Positions 1 through 7,914 of a stretch of 64,000 nucleotides of DNA are shown here, piece after piece. Position 1 is the stretch's first letter. Each line of letters opens with the position of its first letter. A program made the position numbers and the translations under genes. The stretch comes from Nocardia speluncae NBRC 108251 (lineage in GTDB: Bacteria; Actinomycetota; Actinomycetes; Mycobacteriales; Mycobacteriaceae), in assembly GCF_001613245.1 (NCBI RefSeq), contig NZ_BDBZ01000021.1, forward strand, positions 62,001 to 126,000, given 5' to 3'. The notes under the pieces are model-generated. The model ran no database searches, was not told the DNA's origin, and worked only from the letters and a program-made list of their open reading frames with translations.

Positions 1-755
1 AGATCACCACCACCGCGCGCCGCGACGGTGACGATTGGCTGCTCACCGGCCGGAAAATCTTCATCTCCGGGGTCGATCAGGCCGAGGCCGTGCTGATCGT
101 GGCCCGCACCTCCGATCACAAGACCGGCAAACTAAAGCCTGCCCTGTTCATCGTCCCCACCGACGCTCCCGGGTTCGAGAAGACCCCGCAGGAAATGGAC
201 ATCATCGAACCGGATCACCAGTTCACCCTTTTCCTCGATGATGTCCGGCTCCCCGCCACCGCCCTCGTCGGCAAGGAGGACGCCGCCCTCATGCAGCTGT
301 TCGCGGGCCTGAACCCGGAGCGCATCATGGGCGCGGCGATGGCTGTCGGAATCGGTCGCTACGCCATCGACCGGGCGGTCGAATACGCCAAGGAACGCAC
401 CGTGTGGAAATCCCCGATCGGTGCCCACCAGGGAATCTCGCATCCGCTGGCCCAGGTGAAGATCGAAGTCGAACTGGCTCGATTGATGATGCTGAAGGCC
501 GCTACCCTCTACGACTCCGGAGACGAGATGGGTGCCGCCGAAGCCGCCAATATGGCGAAATACGCGGCCGCCGAGGCCAGTATCAAGGCGCTGGACCAGG
601 CAATCCAGACCCACGGTGGTTCCGGTCTCACCACGGAATACGGCCTGGCCGCCATGCTCGGTGCGGCCCGGATCGCGCGTATCGCCCCGGTGAGCCGGGA
701 AATGATCCTCAACTTCGTCGCCCAGCATTCGCTGGGACTGCCGAAGTCCTACTGA
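1..755 (+). CDS. acyl-CoA dehydrogenase, C-terminal part (5' end outside window)
   Basis: The frame is open from base 3 to a TGA ending at 755, so the N-terminal part of the gene lies before the window. The visible ~250 residues show the middle beta-domain (LTGRKIFISGVDQAE) followed by the all-alpha C-terminal domain, with QTHGGSGL near the end. This is the layout of FAD-dependent acyl-CoA dehydrogenases, which introduce a 2,3 double bond into an acyl-CoA in the cytoplasm. The usual RDAR-like tail is GAAR here. It is followed by an enoyl-CoA hydratase and a TetR gene on the same strand, so it is probably part of a small beta-oxidation-type catabolic operon. The substrate cannot be told. Confidence 0.9.
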   Translation, partial: ITTTARRDGDDWLLTGRKIFISGVDQAEAVLIVARTSDHKTGKLKPALFIVPTDAPGFEKTPQEMDIIEPDHQFTLFLDDVRLPATALVGKEDAALMQLFAGLNPERIMGAAMAVGIGRYAIDRAVEYAKERTVWKSPIGAHQGISHPLAQVKIEVELARLMMLKAATLYDSGDEMGAAEAANMAKYAAAEASIKALDQAIQTHGGSGLTTEYGLAAMLGAARIARIAPVSREMILNFVAQHSLGLPKSY

Positions 756-801
756 GCGACAAACCACTCCGCCGATCCCGAAGAAAGGCAGGTCCGCACC
801 G

Positions 802-951
802 ATGAAGAGGCCGAACTCTGCGCCCGCGTTGTCGGTGCGCCCCGGTGCGCCGGCCTTTCGGCCGGTGGCCCGGCTGCGACTGCCGGCCGGAGACCGCCGG
901 GCCGCTACCGATCTCCCAGCGCCGCGTACCCGTAAAGGCAGGCTCCCGTGA
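802..951 (+). CDS. possible small Arg/Pro-rich ORF ending in a GTGA overlap
   Basis: An ATG at 802 has GAAAGGCAGG about 10 bases upstream and opens a 49-codon frame whose TGA (949-951) overlaps the GTG start of the following hydratase as GTGA, an arrangement typical of translational coupling. The peptide is Arg/Pro/Ala-rich with no recognisable domain. It also contains a CCGGCC-TTTC-GGCCGG hairpin at 851-866, so the region may be only a structured leader. I cannot assign a function, and coding status is doubtful. Confidence 0.2.
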   Translation: MKRPNSAPALSVRPGAPAFRPVARLRLPAGDRRAATDLPAPRTRKGRLP

Positions 952-1790
952 CCGGAACCGATCAGGTAGTCCGCTACGCCGTCGAAGACGGGTTCGCGAC
1001 CCTCACGCTCGATTCCCCGCACAACCGCAACGCCATCTCGTCCGCGCTGGTGACCCAGCTACTGGAAGGGTTCGAGCGCGCCGCCGGCGATGTGGCCGTA
1101 CGCGGTGTGGTGCTCACCCACACCGGCAACACCTTCTGTGCGGGCGCGGATCTGAAGGAGGCGGTGGATGCCGACCCGGCCGCGGCGGCCGATATCCGCA
1201 CCCAGTGGATGGTCCGGTTACTGCGCACCGTCCTGGAACTGCCGAAACCGGTGATCGCCCGGGTGGACGGCCATGTCCGGGCCGGCGGTATGGGTGTGCT
1301 CGCGGCCTGCGATATCGCCGTCGCGGGCCGTGGCAGCAGTTTCGCCCTCACCGAGGCGCGGCTCGGTTTGGCGCCCTTCGTCATCTCCCTGACTCTGTTA
1401 CCCAAGCTGACGGCCCGCGCCGCCGACCGCTACTTCCTGACCGGAGAGAAATTCGACGCCGTTACCGCCGAGCGGATCGGCCTCGTCACTGTCGCCGCCG
1501 ACGATCCACTGACGGCGACGGCCGATGTGCTCACCGAACTCCGGCAGGGCTCGCCCCAGGGGCTCGCCGAGAGCAAACGCCTCACCACCGCCGCGATGCT
1601 GGCCGAATTCGACCGCAGCGCAGACGAATTGGCACGGCGTTCGGGCCGTTTCTTCGACACACCCGAGGTGATCGAAGGGATGACGGCGTTCCTGCAGCGC
1701 CGCCCTCCCCGGTGGGCCGCCGAACCCAGCGCACCTGCGGAGACCACCGGCTCCGCCGGCCGGGCAACGGAACCACGCTCGGCAGAATAG
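948..1790 (+). CDS. enoyl-CoA hydratase/isomerase family protein
   Basis: A 280-residue crotonase-fold protein. The GTG start at 948 is preceded by AAAGGCAGG. The oxyanion-hole segments are CAGAD (residues 64-68) and AGGMG (112-116), and the TEARLGLAP stretch at 135-143 carries Glu136 at a usual catalytic Glu position. The C-terminal ~20 residues are a disordered Pro/Ser/Ala tail. Family members hydrate or isomerise enoyl-CoA thioesters. It follows an acyl-CoA dehydrogenase and precedes a TetR regulator by 6 bp, fitting a catabolic acyl-CoA operon. A methylglutaconyl- or isohexenylglutaconyl-CoA hydratase role is possible but not shown. Confidence 0.88.
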   Translation: MTGTDQVVRYAVEDGFATLTLDSPHNRNAISSALVTQLLEGFERAAGDVAVRGVVLTHTGNTFCAGADLKEAVDADPAAAADIRTQWMVRLLRTVLELPKPVIARVDGHVRAGGMGVLAACDIAVAGRGSSFALTEARLGLAPFVISLTLLPKLTARAADRYFLTGEKFDAVTAERIGLVTVAADDPLTATADVLTELRQGSPQGLAESKRLTTAAMLAEFDRSADELARRSGRFFDTPEVIEGMTAFLQRRPPRWAAEPSAPAETTGSAGRATEPRSAE

Positions 1791-1796
1791 GCAATT

Positions 1797-2399
1797 ATGG
1801 CGACACCGCATGAACCCAAACAGGACCGTAGCCGGGCCACCCGGCAGCGGCTCCTGGAGGCAACTATCGACTGCCTGGCCGAAAAGGGCTGGGCTGCCGC
1901 GACGGTTTCTGTGGTCGCCGAACGGGCCGGGGTCTCCCGCGGTGCCGCTCAGCACCATTTCCCCACCAGGGAAGATCTGATCACCGCCGCCCTCACCTAT
2001 ATGTTCGACACCCGCACGGACCAGGCGGTGACGGCTGCGGTCACCGAATCCGGTCCGGCCCGCACCGAAGCGGTCGTCGCGGGCCTGGTCGAGTCCTACA
2101 CCAGCCCCCTCTTCAAAGCCGCCCTACAGGTGTGGACCCACGCCGCCGCCGACCCGGCTCTGCGCGAACGGATAGCCCCGCTGGAGGCCCGTTTCGGTCG
2201 CGGCGCTCACCGCCGCGCCGTAGAAGCCCTCGGTGTCGACGATTCCGACCCGGTCACCCACCATCTGGTCCAGGCCACCCTCGATCTCGCCCGCGGCCTG
2301 GGCTTGGCCGACGTCCTCACCGATGATTCCGCCCGCCGCAAACAGATCGTGCACCAGTGGGCCGGCACCCTGCACGATGCCCTCGAGGCTCGGCGGTAG
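1797..2399 (+). CDS. TetR/AcrR family transcriptional regulator
   Basis: A 200-residue protein with an N-terminal TetR helix-turn-helix at about residues 13-61 (VVAERAGVSRGAAQHHF). The C-terminal helical region would bind a ligand, perhaps an acyl-CoA given the neighbours. The start lies 6 bp after the hydratase stop, so it is probably co-transcribed with the acyl-CoA dehydrogenase and hydratase genes and likely represses that operon. The ligand is unknown. Confidence 0.9.
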   Translation: MATPHEPKQDRSRATRQRLLEATIDCLAEKGWAAATVSVVAERAGVSRGAAQHHFPTREDLITAALTYMFDTRTDQAVTAAVTESGPARTEAVVAGLVESYTSPLFKAALQVWTHAAADPALRERIAPLEARFGRGAHRRAVEALGVDDSDPVTHHLVQATLDLARGLGLADVLTDDSARRKQIVHQWAGTLHDALEARR

Positions 2400-2553
2400 C
2401 CGGGCCCGGTAACTCCCGAGGAGCCGGGTCCTATCCGGGCGGCCGGGAGTAGCCGCCGCCTCCTGCACGGAATCCTTTACCTCCCAGGTAATCGCCCCGC
2501 CGCGCCGTGCACTGCGAATATCGGGTGACACGGAACGAAACCAGGAGAACCCG

Positions 2554-2973
2554 ATGACCGAAACCACCGTTGCCGATACCACCCGCGCTACCGTCGAGAA
2601 GTTTCTCGCAGCCCGCTCCACCGCCGATACCGCGGCTCTCACCGCGCTGTTCGCCGACGAGGTCGATTGGCAGCTGGCAGCGAACCCCGTGGTGCCCTGG
2701 ATCAAACCGCGCCGCACCGCCGCCGAATGCGCCGCCCAGTTCGATGAACTGATGGCACATGTCGTCGCCGAGGACGCCCGCGCCGAAATCGACACCTTCC
2801 TGGTCGACGGGGCAGACGCGGTCCTGTTCGGTCACCTCGCCGGCCGGGTACGCGCCACCGGAAAAACCTTCGAGGGTCCCTTCGCACTGCGGTTGACCGT
2901 CGAGAACGGCCGGATCACCCGCCACCACCTCTACGAGAACAGCGTCTCCATCGCCCGGGCCTGCCTCCCCTGA
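2554..2973 (+). CDS. SnoaL-like / NTF2-fold protein
   Basis: A 139-residue single-domain protein of the SnoaL/ketosteroid-isomerase-like superfamily. An N-terminal helix (TRATVEKFLAARSTADTAAL) is followed by the typical LFADEVDWQLA strand and a beta-rich C-terminus ending RITRHHLYEN. The ATG at 2554 has AACCAGGAG upstream. Such proteins are small cytoplasmic enzymes or ligand-binding proteins of mixed function, and none can be assigned here. Two related-fold proteins lie at 24.2 and 33.0 kb. Confidence 0.8.
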   Translation: MTETTVADTTRATVEKFLAARSTADTAALTALFADEVDWQLAANPVVPWIKPRRTAAECAAQFDELMAHVVAEDARAEIDTFLVDGADAVLFGHLAGRVRATGKTFEGPFALRLTVENGRITRHHLYENSVSIARACLP

Positions 2974-3299
2974 CGGAGCCGCACCGCCGGAGTGCATATT
3001 TCAGGGATTCATGCCTCGTCACTTCGCGGTACGCCTCCCGCGCGGGCATTTCGCCGCGATCGCCGGTACTCGATGGGCAGCCATCGGTAACACGCGGCGG
3101 TCCGGAACGAAAGAACTCGAAGAAGGTCCAGGTAGCGAACGCGGTCGGTAATTCGACCGACGGCTTCGGCTACCAGTGGGACGACCGGTTCACGCGTGTT
3201 CGATTACCAACCGTGTTCGCGGTCGGTCTGTTCGACAGTTCGGGTTCATTGCGCAGCGGGGCAAGCGGAACGCGGCCCTGCCGATGAGAAGAGGCGTGG
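2974..3299. other. intergenic stretch before a small membrane protein gene
   Basis: 326 bases with no recognisable gene. AGGGATTC precedes an ATG at 3011 that opens a 46-codon frame ending at 3151; the peptide is basic and has no known motif, so I do not call it as a gene. The last ~20 bases carry GAGAAGAGG, the ribosome binding site of the next gene. No palindrome or terminator was obvious. Confidence 0.4.
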
Positions 3300-3623
3300 A
3301 TGACGGATAGAAGACGTTCGAGATATGCGGGCCGGTTGGTTGCGTCGGTCAACACGGTGGGCGCGCGGCTTTCCGACGGATGGCTACGCCACGAGCTTGC
3401 GGTGGCAGCCATCGTGCTCTCGTTGTCCACCCTGATGATGGGACTGACATCCGAACACGCCGGATGGCAGATCGGGTACTGCGCCGCGGGCGCCGCGGGT
3501 GTCACTGCTTCGGTGCGGGCGCTGCGTGGGCAAGGGCCCCGGCAGTGGGTGGCTCCGGTCGGGATAGCCCTGCTGAACGTGATCCTGCTGATCGTGTACG
3601 GGCGGATGTCCGGCGACCTGTGA
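3300..3623 (+). CDS. small membrane protein, function unknown
   Basis: A 107-residue protein with a strong ribosome binding site (AGAAGAGG) 6-8 bases before the ATG. A basic N-terminus (TDRRRSRYAGR) is followed by two or three hydrophobic helices, at about residues 33-50 (AVAAIVLSLSTLMMGL), 56-70, and 83-100 (VGIALLNVILLIVYG), so it is predicted to sit in the cytoplasmic membrane. No family was recognised. It is flanked by an unrelated SDR gene on the opposite strand. Confidence 0.65.
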   Translation: MTDRRRSRYAGRLVASVNTVGARLSDGWLRHELAVAAIVLSLSTLMMGLTSEHAGWQIGYCAAGAAGVTASVRALRGQGPRQWVAPVGIALLNVILLIVYGRMSGDL

Positions 3624-3680
3624 AGGCCGGGGTGGTGGTCCGGTGCGCCCCGCGCTTCTCCGGACCGTCCGTCATCGGAT

Positions 3681-4568
3681 TCAGCCCAGGCCGAACGGAA
3701 CCTCGGTGAGATCCTCGGAAACCTCCCAGAGTCGTTGCGCGGTCCCCACATCACTGGCTCCGGCCGAGCGGCCGACCAGTGTGGGGTAACCGTGGAGTTC
3801 CCCGCGGCCGTCGGGCCCCACATAGCTCGCGCCCGGCAGGTCCTGGGTCGCGGCGAACAAGGTCGGCCGGGCGGCCTGCTCCGGAGTCTGGGCAAGGATC
3901 CGGCCGGCCAGGTGCACGAGCCCGACCAGGTACTTGTTGCGGTCGCGAGTGCCCAACTCTGTGGCCGCGTAACCGGGGTGCGCAGCCATCGAGCGGATAT
4001 CCGAACCGGCCCGGCGCAGCCTGCGTTCGAGCTCGAGGGTGAACAGCAGGTTCGCGAGTTTGGCGCGGGCGTAGGCCTTCACCGGGTTGTATCCGCGCTT
4101 CCGGAAGTCGAGATCGTCGAAGTCGATGGTGCCCGAGCGGTGCACACCGGAGGACACTGTCACCACGCGGTCGGTGATATGCGGCAGCAGCAGGTTCGTG
4201 AGCGCGAAATGTCCGAGGTGGTTGGTGCCGAACTGCATTTCGAACCCGTCGGCCGTCCGGGATTCGGGCACGATCGCGACCCCCGCGTTGTTGACGAGAA
4301 TCGCGATCTCTGCGTCCCATGCTTCGGCGAACGCGCGCACGGAGGAGAGGTCGGCGAGGTCGAGCCGGCGCACCTCGCTACTGCCACCGATCCGCCGTGC
4401 GGCTTCGGCGCCACGGTCGAGGTCACGGACGGCCAGCACGGTATGCGCTCCGGCGCGTGCGAACGCGGTGGCGGTACCGAGGCCCACGCCGCTGTTCGCG
4501 CCGGTAACGATCACGGTTCGGCCGTCGAGCGCGGGCATCTCGGCCGCGGTCCAGTGCGTGGAACTCAT
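3681..4568 (-). CDS. short-chain dehydrogenase/reductase (SDR) family protein
   Basis: A 295-residue classical-type SDR. The cofactor motif TGANSGVG is at residues 22-29, NNAG at 93-96, the catalytic Ser near 139-140, and the active-site pair Y166-x3-K170 in YARAKLANLLF. The start chosen is the ATG at 4568 with GGTCGGAGCC upstream; the open frame extends further, but the extra residues are low-complexity and lack SDR character. The sequence resembles retinol-dehydrogenase/protochlorophyllide-reductase-like SDRs of actinobacteria. Substrate is unknown. It is monocistronic and convergent with the small membrane protein gene. Confidence 0.9.
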   Translation of the reverse strand: MSSTHWTAAEMPALDGRTVIVTGANSGVGLGTATAFARAGAHTVLAVRDLDRGAEAARRIGGSSEVRRLDLADLSSVRAFAEAWDAEIAILVNNAGVAIVPESRTADGFEMQFGTNHLGHFALTNLLLPHITDRVVTVSSGVHRSGTIDFDDLDFRKRGYNPVKAYARAKLANLLFTLELERRLRRAGSDIRSMAAHPGYAATELGTRDRNKYLVGLVHLAGRILAQTPEQAARPTLFAATQDLPGASYVGPDGRGELHGYPTLVGRSAGASDVGTAQRLWEVSEDLTEVPFGLG

Positions 4569-4824
4569 GGCTCCGACCGTATCGGGCCCGGGCGGCCCAG
4601 GCGACCCTCCGGAGTCGATATCGCCGCGAACTTCGCCCACCCGGCGCAATGACACAGACTGCGCCGGGCCTGCCATGTGCTCATTGTCTGCACTGATGAC
4701 GCGCGGTGGCTACGACATCCGGTAGCAGACATTGTCCGGCGGGCCGGGGCGCCGGTGCCGGCGATCCGGCTCCGGAAGGCCGGTCATCCTGTCGTTCTCG
4801 GACTGCGGTGACATGGGGCTCTGC

Positions 4825-5250
4825 TCAGTCGTCGGTGACGACCACATCGACGTCGATATTGCCGCGCACCGCATTCGAGTACGGGCACACCTGGTGCGCG
4901 GCGTCGGCGAGTTCCTGGGCGGCGGCATGGTCGAGGGTGGGGATGACCACCTCGAGGGTGACTGCCAGGCCGAATCCGCCGCTGCCGTTCGGCCCGATGC
5001 CGACCCGTGCGCCGACACTCGAGTCGCCGATTTCGACCTTCTTCGTGCGGGCCACGAGTTGCAGCGCGGAGTGGAAGCAGGCGGCGTAACCGGCGGCGAA
5101 CAACTGCTCCGGGTTGGCCCCGTCACCGTTGCCACCCATTTCTTCGGGCATGGCCAGTTGCAGGTCGATCCGCCCGTCCGGAGTGCGGGTGCGGCCGTTG
5201 CGGCCGGCGCCCGTGGAGATCGCTTCGGCGGTGTAGGCGATATCGGGCAT
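4825..5250 (-). CDS. ohr: organic hydroperoxide resistance protein (Ohr/OsmC family)
   Basis: A 141-residue Ohr subfamily thiol peroxidase that reduces organic hydroperoxides in the cytoplasm. The two redox cysteines are Cys58 in AAGYAACFHSAL and Cys122 in VCPYSNA; NPEQLFAAG carries the conserved Glu. I chose the ATG at 5250 because GAGGA lies 5-9 bases upstream and the protein then begins PDIAYTAEA as in the family. An alternative ATG at 5262 overlaps the upstream regulator's stop as ATGA. The gene is directly downstream of a MarR/OhrR gene, forming an ohrR-ohr operon. Confidence 0.93.
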   Translation of the reverse strand: MPDIAYTAEAISTGAGRNGRTRTPDGRIDLQLAMPEEMGGNGDGANPEQLFAAGYAACFHSALQLVARTKKVEIGDSSVGARVGIGPNGSGGFGLAVTLEVVIPTLDHAAAQELADAAHQVCPYSNAVRGNIDVDVVVTDD

Positions 5251-5258
5251 GGAAATCC

Positions 5259-5702
5259 TCATTCCTGGTTGTCTTCCCGGTTCTGCGATTCACAGAACCG
5301 GGTGGCGAGGTCACGCAGTAGAACGGCTTCTTCGGGGGACATCTGGAACTTCAGTTGAACTCGGCGCTGCACCGCGGCAACTTGCGGCTGCAAGTGCCGG
5401 CCTGCTTCGGTGAGGTGGATGGTGACCAGCCGCTCGTCGGTATCCTGACGCCGTTTCTCGACGATCCCGAGCGTCTGCAGCCGCCGCAGCAGCGGTGACA
5501 ATGTCCCGCTGTCCAGCCGCAGTCGTTTCCCGAGTGCAGAGACTGTGATCCCGTCCTCTTCCCACAGTGCCAGCAAGGTGACGTATTGGGTGTAGGTGAG
5601 CCCGAGCTCGCCGAGCCCGTCCCGGTAGGCATTGGACGCCACTCGCGCCGCCGAGTACAGCGCGAAGCAGACTTGCGAGTCCAGCAGCAGGTCCTCTTCC
5701 AT
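5259..5702 (-). CDS. ohrR: MarR-family peroxide-sensing repressor (OhrR-like)
   Basis: A 147-residue MarR winged-helix protein. The N-terminal LDSQVCFALYSA carries Cys12 at the position of the reactive sensing cysteine of OhrR. The winged helix spans about residues 42-100 (TVSALGKRLRLDSGTLSPLLRRL). OhrR proteins repress ohr until an organic hydroperoxide oxidises the N-terminal cysteine. The start at 5702 is preferred over an ATG at 5738 because the latter lies inside the palindromic operator. The stop overlaps the region of the ohr start, so the two are probably co-translated. Confidence 0.9.
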   Translation of the reverse strand: MEEDLLLDSQVCFALYSAARVASNAYRDGLGELGLTYTQYVTLLALWEEDGITVSALGKRLRLDSGTLSPLLRRLQTLGIVEKRRQDTDERLVTIHLTEAGRHLQPQVAAVQRRVQLKFQMSPEEAVLLRDLATRFCESQNREDNQE

Positions 5703-5730
5703 GCAGGCAATCGTGCCACGCAAGTGAGTA

Positions 5731-5753
5731 TTGCACAACTAAGTAGTGCGCAA
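5731..5753. promoter_or_regulatory. candidate OhrR operator
   Basis: An AT-rich imperfect inverted repeat, TTGCACA...TGCGCAA, lies 29-51 bases upstream of the ohrR start codon, in an otherwise GC-rich context. Position and shape fit an autoregulatory MarR/OhrR operator controlling the ohrR-ohr operon. This is an inference; the arms match imperfectly. Confidence 0.5.
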
Positions 5754-5985
5754 TCATTCATGCGAAGGGAAACCCTGCGGGGATGCGTCGGTGGTGGGCG
5801 CCGCGGCCCGGTGCTTACCGGCCGCCGCGGTATCGCGCGGGGATCCTCGTCGACGCCATAGTGACGGGTTTGGCTGCATGCCGCGCCGTAGGCAGGCGTT
5901 GAAAAGCAGTTCCGAAGTCCGGGGCAGCGCGGAAATTCGGCCGACCACGACCCGGCCGATGTCGAGCCCCCATTGGTCGATTCGG

Positions 5986-6414
5986 TCAGGTTCGGAAAAA
6001 TCCTTGATTGCGGCGTTGATTCTGTTCGATCAACTCTTCCTCGGTCAGTTCGTCATCCGGATCGACGAATCCGGCGGAAGCTGCCGGTGCCGGCCGGGGT
6101 TTCTCGGCGGCGTCACCGAATGATTCGGTGGCGGCGGCAATACGAGGGTCCGATGTCAGTCGGCCCAGGGTGTCACGAACATTGTTGCGCGCGAGGACTA
6201 ATGCCTCGCCGACGAGTTGCGTGATCAGCTTGCCCAGTTCGGTGCCATAGGGGGTGACCGTCTCGTCGATTTCAACCGATTCGAGCGCGCCGTCCGCACG
6301 GACCCGTACCGAGACCCCGTATCGCCCGGCCGTTGCGGCATCGGTCAGCAGCGCGCGTTGTACGGCTTCGAGCTGGCCGCTCAGGGGGTCGATTTCGCCG
6401 AAATTTGCTGCCAC
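5986..6414 (-). CDS. YbaB/EbfC-like protein with acidic C-terminus
   Basis: A 142-residue protein starting at GTG 6414 with an AACGGA site upstream. Residues 1-85 resemble the YbaB/EbfC nucleoid-associated fold as seen in actinobacterial type VII-linked paralogues (RYGVSVRVRADGALESVEIDE, then a long helix ending ALVLARNNVRDTLG). The tail is acidic (DPDDELTEEELIEQNQ). The gene is divergent from the secretion-type operon at 6452 with only 37 bases between starts. YbaB-like proteins often accompany ESX-associated genes in Nocardia and Mycobacterium; their role there is unclear. The longer upstream open frame is antisense to the neighbouring gene and was not used. Confidence 0.65.
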   Translation of the reverse strand: MAANFGEIDPLSGQLEAVQRALLTDAATAGRYGVSVRVRADGALESVEIDETVTPYGTELGKLITQLVGEALVLARNNVRDTLGRLTSDPRIAAATESFGDAAEKPRPAPAASAGFVDPDDELTEEELIEQNQRRNQGFFRT

Positions 6415-6451
6415 TGGACTCGGTTCCGTTGATCCACCTGCGGTAGAAGGA

Positions 6452-6718
6452 ATGATCGGAGCACTCGGACGTTCCAGAACCCAGTTGGACGGGGTGTCCA
6501 CGGAAAGCTTTGTTGCGCAGGTCGAAGGCGCCCTACCGGGATCCGGGCTCGGGCACGCGGTGATGACAGCCGGGTTTCGGGCCCGCGCCGCCACCCGGGG
6601 AGCCGGCGGACAGGTCCAGGAGATCTGCGACCGGGCGAGGGCCGATATCGGAGAGTTCCTGCACACCGAGTCACAGAACGTGGCGGGGCTCGAGAATGCC
6701 GGTGAGCCACCGCGATGA
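6452..6718 (+). CDS. small helical protein, putative type VII secretion partner
   Basis: An 88-residue mostly helical protein beginning MIGALGRSRTQLDGV and ending QNVAGLENAGEPPR. Size, helical composition and position immediately before a larger WXG-containing protein (ATGA overlap at 6715-6718) fit an ESX/WXG100-like or type VII secretion-target partner. The ATG has GAAGG very close upstream; GTG 6494 with GGACGGG is an alternative start. No WXG motif itself is visible, so the family call is an inference from context. Confidence 0.55.
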   Translation: MIGALGRSRTQLDGVSTESFVAQVEGALPGSGLGHAVMTAGFRARAATRGAGGQVQEICDRARADIGEFLHTESQNVAGLENAGEPPR

Positions 6719-7896
6719 GTTCAATCCCGCCATCGAAATCACAAATCCGCCAGTGGAACCCGGCGCCGCTGACCGACCAGGGGCAGGAATGGGCACGGGC
6801 CGCGCAGGCGGTACTCGTCGAACATGGTGCGGTATCGCACCAGCTCGCGGATTCGCCGGGGTTCTGGCGCGGCGATGCCGCCGATGCCATGCGGGTGAAG
6901 GGCGATCAGACGCGAACCTCGCTGTCCAGCGTTTCCACGGCGCTGGAGAAAGCCGGCACTGTCCTTACGAGCGCGGGAACCGCGCTGTTCACTGCGAAAA
7001 CCACCGCGGTGGACACGATCGCGAATGCTGAACGGGAGCGGTTCCTGGTCGGTGAGACCGGGGATGTGGGCTACAGCGAGGAACTACTCGCTTGGGTGCA
7101 GCAGGAGATGGGCGTAGCCAGCTGGATGGTGGCGCATTCTGTTCTGTACAAACAGGCGGAAAGCCATCGAGATGCCATCAAAGCCGCCCTTCGAGCCGCC
7201 GGCGATGCCGCCGAATCGGTCCGGACGGAGTTGGACAGAGCTTTCGAAGATGTCCGGCTGCCGCCGGGCTGGGAGTTGGAGGCGGTCCTCCTCGAAAACC
7301 AGGCGGAAGCCGACCCGGGCGGCATGGTCAAATGGCCTGAGGACGGCCTGCTCGGTATGATCGCCGGCCCGCTGGGGAAAGCCAAGGATGTTACCGCTGC
7401 CGAGGCAGAGATGCTGAGCAATCTCGGTCTCGGCGATCAGATCCGTTTCTATCGGATCATGACCGAGGCCGAGGACACCGCCAACGGGATGTATGACGGC
7501 GATGTGGAGCAGGACGACCACACCGATGCTTTCCGTCACGCTTACTGGAATGCGCTGATGACGCAGGAGTTCGGCGAGGACTGGACGACAGAGTTCACCG
7601 CCAAGCACGAGGGCCGCCCGGACAATGCCTCTGTTCGAGAGGCCATGGACCTGCACAACAATGAAATCGGGCGAACGATCGCACTACAGAATCCTGATGC
7701 GAGCCCGGAGGAGTTGCAGGGGTTGGTGAAGGATGCTGTAGAACGCGGAGACACTGTGGTCATCAACCAGGACCGCGAACTGAGCTGGTCTGATGACGTC
7801 GAAATCGGTCAAACGGTGGACTCGGGCGAGCTCGACAACAGGGCCGAGTTCTTGCCGGGTTCGCCGGTGGGTGACGATGGCTCGTCGCCCAAATGA
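6715..7896 (+). CDS. type VII-secreted-type protein with C-terminal DUF6973-like putative toxin domain
   Basis: A 393-residue protein translationally coupled (ATGA) to the gene before it. Residues 1-200 are helical and contain FWRGDAADAMR (50-60), a WXG-like turn typical of ESX substrates. Residues ~235-325 hold DAFRHAYWNAL (271-281), KHE (297-299) and MDLHNNEIGR (311-320). This pattern of conserved His/Glu/Asp residues matches the DUF6973 family as I remember it, often found at the C-terminus of polymorphic secreted proteins. A toxin function is inferred. The tail is acidic and Ser/Pro-rich. The next gene encodes a lipoprotein that could be the immunity partner. There is no classical signal peptide, consistent with type VII export. 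Confidence 0.7.
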   Translation: MSSIPPSKSQIRQWNPAPLTDQGQEWARAAQAVLVEHGAVSHQLADSPGFWRGDAADAMRVKGDQTRTSLSSVSTALEKAGTVLTSAGTALFTAKTTAVDTIANAERERFLVGETGDVGYSEELLAWVQQEMGVASWMVAHSVLYKQAESHRDAIKAALRAAGDAAESVRTELDRAFEDVRLPPGWELEAVLLENQAEADPGGMVKWPEDGLLGMIAGPLGKAKDVTAAEAEMLSNLGLGDQIRFYRIMTEAEDTANGMYDGDVEQDDHTDAFRHAYWNALMTQEFGEDWTTEFTAKHEGRPDNASVREAMDLHNNEIGRTIALQNPDASPEELQGLVKDAVERGDTVVINQDRELSWSDDVEIGQTVDSGELDNRAEFLPGSPVGDDGSSPK

Positions 7897-7914
7897 TGTC
7901 GAGTCGAGGAGACG

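Noticed and set aside
132..1022. 296-codon minus-strand frame across the acyl-CoA dehydrogenase
   Set aside because: No domain, Gly/Arg-rich; the plus-strand coding frame is unambiguous.
3011..3151. 46-codon ORF with AGGGATTC upstream
   Set aside because: Plausible ribosome site but basic, random-looking peptide with no neighbour coupling; too weak to call as a gene.
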